Shown here one piece after another: positions 5,599 to 9,917 of a stretch of 9,917 nucleotides of DNA. The number at the start of each line of letters is the position of its first letter. Positions within the stretch are counted from its first letter, which is position 1. This DNA comes from an uncultured Barnesiella sp. (GTDB lineage Bacteria; Bacteroidota; Bacteroidia; Bacteroidales; Barnesiellaceae_A). Made by a program: the position numbers and the translations under genes. The notes beneath the pieces were generated by a model that did not search any database, was not told where the DNA came from, and saw nothing but the letters and a program-made list of their open reading frames with translations. The stretch spans positions 1 to 9,917 of the forward strand of contig CAJGDT010000048.1 in the NCBI GenBank assembly GCA_904502265.1, written 5' to 3'.

Positions 5599-8589
5599 TT
5601 ATTTCTTTGAGAGAACCGAGTCATCAAACTCCAAACCTTTCTTTGCCAAACGAGCCTTTTGGATTTCGTAGGCAATGGGAGTAGCGATGAACAAGGTAGC
5701 AAATGTACCAACGATAACACCAAACAACATGGCGAATACGAAGCTGCGGATTGTATCGGCACCCAAGATGAAGATAACGAGCAATACAACAGCTGTACTT
5801 ACTGAGGTATTCATTGTACGCGACAATGTGCTATTGAGAGCGTAGTTGATAACCTCGGCACGATTGCGTTTGGGATAGAGTTGAAGCTCCTCGCGGATAC
5901 GGTCGAATACTACCACTGTATCGTTCACTGCATAACCGATAACGGTAAGGATCGCAGCGATAAATGTTTGGTCAACCTCCATTGAGAAGGGAATGATACC
6001 ATAGAAGAGTGAGTAGAGACCGATAATCACGTATGTTGTGAATGCCAATGATACCAAAGTACCGATTGAGAAGGCAACATCACGGAAGCGCAACAAGATG
6101 TACAAGAAGATAGCGATGAGTGAGAAGAATACAGCCCACATAGCACCGGTCTTGATGTCCTCAGCGATTGAGGGACCTACCTTTTGTACGCTCATTACAT
6201 GCTCAGCCTCAAATGCCTCAACACCCTTGTTATCTACCATCTCAGCCAAGCCGGCATAGAGTTTGTCGAGAATCTCTTGGTCGATAGACTCATCTGTCTC
6301 AGCAATACGATAGTTGGTAGATACACGAACTTGGTTTTCGCTTGAGATAGTGATTACCGACAATGAGCTACCCTCAAACTCGGGAGCAAGCATGCGTTGG
6401 ATTTCTTGAGTATTTACGGGCTCTTCGAAGCGGATTACATAGTTGCGACCACCCGAGAAGTCGATACCTTGGTTTACACCGCGAGTAACGAACGATACTG
6501 TCATGATTACAACCAATACAGCCGATACGATGAAACCAACCTTGCGGCTACCCAAGATATTGAAGTTGTTGTTTACGAGCATGTTCTTAGAAACACCGGT
6601 AGTGAAGGTGATGTTCTTACCCCACTCTTTGTCTGAGATCCACTCGAGTGCAATACGAGAGAGGAATACTGCGATAAAGAATGAGATAACGATACCGATG
6701 ATAAGAGTAGTGGCAAAACCCTTGATAGGACCTGTACCGTACATCAACAAGATAACACCTGTGATGATAGAGGTAAGGTTCGAGTCGAAGATAGCTGAGA
6801 ATGCATTCTTGTAACCATCAGCGATAGCTGTCTTGAGGTTTTTACCCGAGCGCAACTCCTCTTTAGTACGCTCGAAGATGAGCACGTTGGCATCCACAGC
6901 CATACCCAAAGCCAACACGATACCGGCGATACCAGAGAGTGTGAGCACTGCTTGGATAGAGGCAAGAATACCCATTGTGAAGAAGAAGTTGATGAGCAAA
7001 CCTACGTTTACTACCATACCGGGGATGAAACCGTACATTACTACCATGTAAATCATCAAGATGATAAGGGCAACAATGAACGAAATCATACCACTATTGA
7101 TAGCCTCTTGACCCAATGAAGGACCGATAACGTCCTCTTGGATGATGTTTACACCGGCTGCCATCTTACCCGACTTGAGCACGTTGGCCAAGTCCTTAGC
7201 CTCTTCGGGAGTAAAGCCACCCGAGATTTCCGAGCTACCACCGGCGATTGCACCGTTTACGTTGGGGAATGAATATACTTGGTCGTCAAGTACGATTGCG
7301 ATAGCGTTACCAACGTTGTTACCTGTGAGTTTTTCCCACTCTTTGGCACCTTGGCTGTTCATATTCATGTGAACTATCGAACCACCACGATATTTGTCGA
7401 AGTCGTCACGAGCGTCTACCACAACATCACCCGACATTGAGGCACGACCACCCTTACCGGCTTTCAAGGCAACGAGTTGGAAGTAAGTACCTTTCTCATC
7501 GATAGCCTTTACAGTCCAGCGAGTAACAAGGTTGCTGGGAAGAATATCTTGAGCAATCTTGCTGGCCAACATGCTGTTAATCTCGGCGGTATCATTCTTG
7601 TGAGCGAAACCGATAACAGGCGAACCTTGGAATTGGTCTTGAACCAAGATAGAGAACAAGGGGTTTTGTTTGCGGAATTGCTCCATTTGAGCAGCTTCGT
7701 TATTCTCAGCAACAACCTCCTCGAGAGCAGCGCTCAAGCTGTCTGTAGCAGTAGCCTCAGCAGCAACCTCAGTAGCAACCTCAGCAACTTCCTCTACTAC
7801 AGCAGTCTCTGCAACTTCTTGGTTGGCAGCCGACAAAGCCAAAGCATTGTTTACCGATTGCAATTGAGCAATAACTTGCTCATATTTGTAAGTCTCCCAG
7901 AACTCGAGGTTGGCAGCACCTTGCAAAAGGTTGCGTACACGCTCGGGCTCTTTCACACCGGGAAGCTCAACAAGGATACGACCATCCTTCTCGAGTTTTT
8001 GGATATTGGGAGCAACCACACCAAAGCGGTCGATACGGTTACGCAATACGTTGTAAGAGTTGTCAACAGCAGTATTGAGCTCTTCGCGCAATACTTCAAC
8101 AACCTCATCGTTGTCTGATGAAGGTTTGATTTTCTCTTTCAACTCGTGTGTGCTGAATATTGCAGCCAAGCTTACATTGGGGTCGAGTTTCTTATACTCG
8201 TTAACAAAAACTTGCAAGAAGTCATTGTTATCGGCTTGGTTAGCAACAGCGTTGGCAATGGCTTTGTTAAAGTTAACATCGGGATTGTTGTTTGACAACT
8301 GCTTCAAAACATCGGCAACCGATATTTGAAGAGTAACGTTCATACCACCCTTGAGGTCGAGACCCAAGCCAATTTCCATTTCACGGCATTGTTGGTAGGT
8401 GTAATAACCCAAGTACACCTTTTCAGTCGAAATTGAGTCGATATACTCTTTGTAGAGAGTCTCATCACCGGCTGCATACTCCTCGGCCTTTGCATTATGG
8501 TGTGAAGTCACCATTGAGAACGAGAGGTAGAACAAACAGATCAAAGCCAACAAAGTAGCAATCACTCCTGTAAAAACTTTGTTTTGCAT
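5599..8589 (-). CDS. secDF: Fused protein translocase subunits SecD-SecF
   Basis: Inner-membrane motor that uses the proton gradient to pull proteins out of SecYEG on the periplasmic side. It is one 996-residue chain, fused as is usual in Bacteroidota. The SecD half has TM1 (about 8-27), then GLGLDLKGGMNV (75-86) opening the large P1 periplasmic domain, and helices from about 500 to 650 with GMAVDANVLIFER (the conserved Asp is D567). The SecF half begins near 680 with a TM, QGIDFSGGRNYV (707-718), a smaller periplasmic domain, and helices from about 815 with GYAVNDTVVVFDRIRE (D890). Residues 256-300, inside P1, are an Ala/Glu/Val/Thr low-complexity run. The ATG at 8589-8587 directly precedes the TM1 signal anchor. 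It has its own promoter and a terminator shared with recO. Confidence 0.97.
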   Translation of the reverse strand: MQNKVFTGVIATLLALICLFYLSFSMVTSHHNAKAEEYAAGDETLYKEYIDSISTEKVYLGYYTYQQCREMEIGLGLDLKGGMNVTLQISVADVLKQLSNNNPDVNFNKAIANAVANQADNNDFLQVFVNEYKKLDPNVSLAAIFSTHELKEKIKPSSDNDEVVEVLREELNTAVDNSYNVLRNRIDRFGVVAPNIQKLEKDGRILVELPGVKEPERVRNLLQGAANLEFWETYKYEQVIAQLQSVNNALALSAANQEVAETAVVEEVAEVATEVAAEATATDSLSAALEEVVAENNEAAQMEQFRKQNPLFSILVQDQFQGSPVIGFAHKNDTAEINSMLASKIAQDILPSNLVTRWTVKAIDEKGTYFQLVALKAGKGGRASMSGDVVVDARDDFDKYRGGSIVHMNMNSQGAKEWEKLTGNNVGNAIAIVLDDQVYSFPNVNGAIAGGSSEISGGFTPEEAKDLANVLKSGKMAAGVNIIQEDVIGPSLGQEAINSGMISFIVALIILMIYMVVMYGFIPGMVVNVGLLINFFFTMGILASIQAVLTLSGIAGIVLALGMAVDANVLIFERTKEELRSGKNLKTAIADGYKNAFSAIFDSNLTSIITGVILLMYGTGPIKGFATTLIIGIVISFFIAVFLSRIALEWISDKEWGKNITFTTGVSKNMLVNNNFNILGSRKVGFIVSAVLVVIMTVSFVTRGVNQGIDFSGGRNYVIRFEEPVNTQEIQRMLAPEFEGSSLSVITISSENQVRVSTNYRIAETDESIDQEILDKLYAGLAEMVDNKGVEAFEAEHVMSVQKVGPSIAEDIKTGAMWAVFFSLIAIFLYILLRFRDVAFSIGTLVSLAFTTYVIIGLYSLFYGIIPFSMEVDQTFIAAILTVIGYAVNDTVVVFDRIREELQLYPKRNRAEVINYALNSTLSRTMNTSVSTAVVLLVIFILGADTIRSFVFAMLFGVIVGTFATLFIATPIAYEIQKARLAKKGLEFDDSVLSKK
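7690..7824 (-). repeat. Low-complexity Ala/Glu-rich coding tract in secDF
   Basis: Codes for residues 256-300 of SecDF, rich in A, E, V and T (for example EEVAEVATEVAAEATA). The DNA is built from imperfect short units; on the plus strand GCAACCTC and close variants recur several times between 7750 and 7825. Such tracts gain and lose units easily. It lies between the part of P1 ending NLEFWETYKYEQ and the part resuming with NPLFSILVQ. Confidence 0.65.
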
Positions 8590-8645
8590 GTGTCTATTAC
8601 TTTATGTTTTTTAATTTATAGTTTTCTCGCATTTTATTTAGCGTG

Positions 8646-8678
8646 CAAATATACGGTTTTTTTCTTTTATACAGCAAT
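8646..8678 (-). promoter_or_regulatory. Promoter of secDF
   Basis: On the minus strand ATTG (8678-8675, one mismatch to TTTG), 21 bases, then TATATTTG (8653-8646, exact -7 match). The predicted start is near 8640, about 50 bases before the ATG. The core is the same 14-mer as at the rpsT unit promoter. Confidence 0.72.
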
Positions 8679-8732
8679 TTCGCATCTTTTATTTGATTTT
8701 TTAGCATAAAGAGTGGGCTAAACAGGCTATAT

Positions 8733-8765
8733 TTTGTACCCAATACCACTTTTTTTGTATCTTTA
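8733..8765 (+). promoter_or_regulatory. Promoter of the lipoprotein gene
   Basis: TTTG (8733-8736), 21 bases, then TATCTTTA (8758-8765), which differs from TAnnTTTG only in the last base. The predicted start is near 8772, about 20 bases before the ATG at 8793. It is divergent from the secDF promoter; about 55 bases separate the two -33 elements. Confidence 0.6.
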
Positions 8766-8792
8766 TCCCCTCAATTCACACAATGTATTATT

Positions 8793-9917
8793 ATGAAATA
8801 TAACTCATCGCTACGGTTCTTGCCGATAGCTTTACTTATTATATCGGTAGGGCTTATGCTCTTTTCTTGCGCCAATATGTCTCGCCCAAGTGGCGGACCC
8901 AAAGACGAGACCCCTCCGCGATACATCAAGGGCAACCCCTCACTCAATGCTTGCAACTTCAACGACAAGCGCATAGAATTGGAGTTTGACGAAATTGTGC
9001 AGGTTGATAAGCCCTCTGAGAAGGTTATTATTTCTCCACCTCAAATCAATATGCCCAAGATACAGGCTCAGGGCAAGAAAGTACGCATCGAGTTGCAAGA
9101 CTCGCTACAGCCCAACACTACCTACACCATCGACTTCAGCGATGCCATTGTAGACAATAACGAGAAGAACCCCCTCAAAGGATTCAGCCTATCGTTCTCT
9201 ACCGGTCCGTCGCTCGATTCGCTACAAATATCGGGCATACTGCTCAATGCCGAGAATCTGGAGCCTATCACCGGCATGCTTGTGGGTGCATACAGCAACC
9301 TCGACGATAGTGCCTTTACCACCTTGCCCATGGAGCGTGTGTCGTCGAGCGATGCACTCGGACACTTCACCATTCGCAACCTCAAGGCCAATACCCCCTA
9401 TCGCATATTTGCATTGAAGGAGGCCAATCGCAACTATCGATTCGATGCTCCTACCGAAGATATTGCTTTTCTCGATACTGCATTTGTCTCTTATGCCGAG
9501 CCTAAGCAATATGCCGACACCATCTACACCGACTCGTTGACCGTAGATACTATTATATATATAGATTATAATAGCTTTTACCCCAACAACATCTTGCTTA
9601 TGGCATTCAACGAGCATAAGAAAAACAGGTATATGGAAGATAAATCGCGTGCACAGCGCAACAAGCTCGACTTTATCTTCTCTACTCCTCACGACTCACT
9701 ACCCACTATCACCCCTCTTAACTTCGAGGCCGATAGCAACTGGTATGTCTTGGAGAAGAACCTCACCAACGACACACTCTCTTATTGGATAAAAGACTCG
9801 CTCGTGTTCAACATCGACACACTCAAGGTTGCCATGCAATATTATCGCACCGACACACTCAACAACCTCACGCTGTGCGACGATACCCTCACCATGACCT
9901 ACCGCGCTCCCAAAGAG
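8793..9917 (+). CDS. Ig-like (Big_5) domain lipoprotein (3' end cut by window edge)
   Basis: 375 codons are present, open to the right edge. A positively charged N-terminus and hydrophobic stretch (about 9-24) end in the lipobox LFSC, so C26 should be lipidated after cleavage. GGPKDETPP (34-42) follows, a hallmark of a widespread Bacteroidota lipoprotein family. Next is a Big_5-type Ig-like domain (about 42-140, with RIELEFDEIV and ending FSTG). A second beta-rich segment (about 145-215, from LQISGILLNAE to ANTPYRIFALKE) resembles carboxypeptidase-regulatory-like folds. The acidic surface-export signal known after the lipid Cys in Bacteroidota is not evident (C-A-N-M-S-R), so periplasmic orientation is more likely; this is inference. 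ATG 8793 is chosen because the ATG at 8783 hits a stop after six codons. No molecular function is known to me for this family. Relatives are typically longer, so a sizeable C-terminal part is probably missing. Confidence 0.85.
   Translation, partial: MKYNSSLRFLPIALLIISVGLMLFSCANMSRPSGGPKDETPPRYIKGNPSLNACNFNDKRIELEFDEIVQVDKPSEKVIISPPQINMPKIQAQGKKVRIELQDSLQPNTTYTIDFSDAIVDNNEKNPLKGFSLSFSTGPSLDSLQISGILLNAENLEPITGMLVGAYSNLDDSAFTTLPMERVSSSDALGHFTIRNLKANTPYRIFALKEANRNYRFDAPTEDIAFLDTAFVSYAEPKQYADTIYTDSLTVDTIIYIDYNSFYPNNILLMAFNEHKKNRYMEDKSRAQRNKLDFIFSTPHDSLPTITPLNFEADSNWYVLEKNLTNDTLSYWIKDSLVFNIDTLKVAMQYYRTDTLNNLTLCDDTLTMTYRAPKE

Noticed and set aside
7477..8118. 213-codon plus-strand open frame antisense to secDF
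   Set aside because: Fully covered by secDF in a frame with clear family motifs. The predicted product is Leu/Ser-rich shadow sequence with no promoter or domain.
9222..9692. 156-codon minus-strand open frame inside the lipoprotein gene
   Set aside because: Antisense shadow. The plus-strand frame has a lipobox and the GGPKDETPP signature and stays open to the window edge.

Overview
The window is an ordinary core-genome stretch from a member of the Bacteroidales (phylum Bacteroidota). Three things point there. The promoters have the Bacteroidota form (TTTG about 20 bases upstream of TAnnTTTG). The coding starts lack Shine-Dalgarno sequences and sit behind A-rich leaders. The gene content is also typical: a short GyrB without the TOPRIM insertion of E. 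coli, a fused SecDF, and a lipoprotein carrying the GGPKDETPP motif typical of this phylum. I cannot name the genus.

Layout, left to right. Positions 1-1876 carry gyrB on the minus strand, intact in frame but cut by the left edge near its C-terminus. Next come a minus-strand tRNA-Glu(CUC) with its own promoter and terminator (2111-2274) and a plus-strand K+/H+ antiporter gene with promoter and terminator (2413-4003). A minus-strand transcription unit follows: promoter, tRNA-Glu(UUC), rpsT, an identical tRNA-Glu(UUC), then a strong terminator (4651 down to 4071). Divergent from it is recO (4770-5495, plus). recO converges on secDF (5599-8589, minus) and the two share a bidirectional terminator. 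Divergent from secDF is an Ig-like-domain lipoprotein gene (8793 to the right edge, plus), cut off at its 3' end.

The genes do not form one pathway. They cover DNA topology (GyrB), translation (tRNA-Glu, S20), recombinational repair (RecO), protein export (SecDF), cation homeostasis (antiporter) and the cell envelope (lipoprotein). From memory, the neighbourhood gyrB - rpsT - recO is common in Bacteroidales; the antiporter sits inside it as a self-contained opposite-strand unit.

No gene-free gap exceeds 300 bases. The longest are 1877-2151, which holds the gyrB promoter and the tRNA-Glu(CUC) terminator, and 2224-2470, which holds the tRNA and antiporter promoters and otherwise AT-rich sequence. 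I see no mobile element, CRISPR array, prophage or defence system, and nothing that amounts to an undescribed system. The items most worth a second look are small: the tRNA-rpsT-tRNA sandwich, an 18-bp palindrome between the rpsT and recO promoters, a possibly leaderless recO mRNA, and a repeat-built Ala/Glu-rich insert in SecDF.
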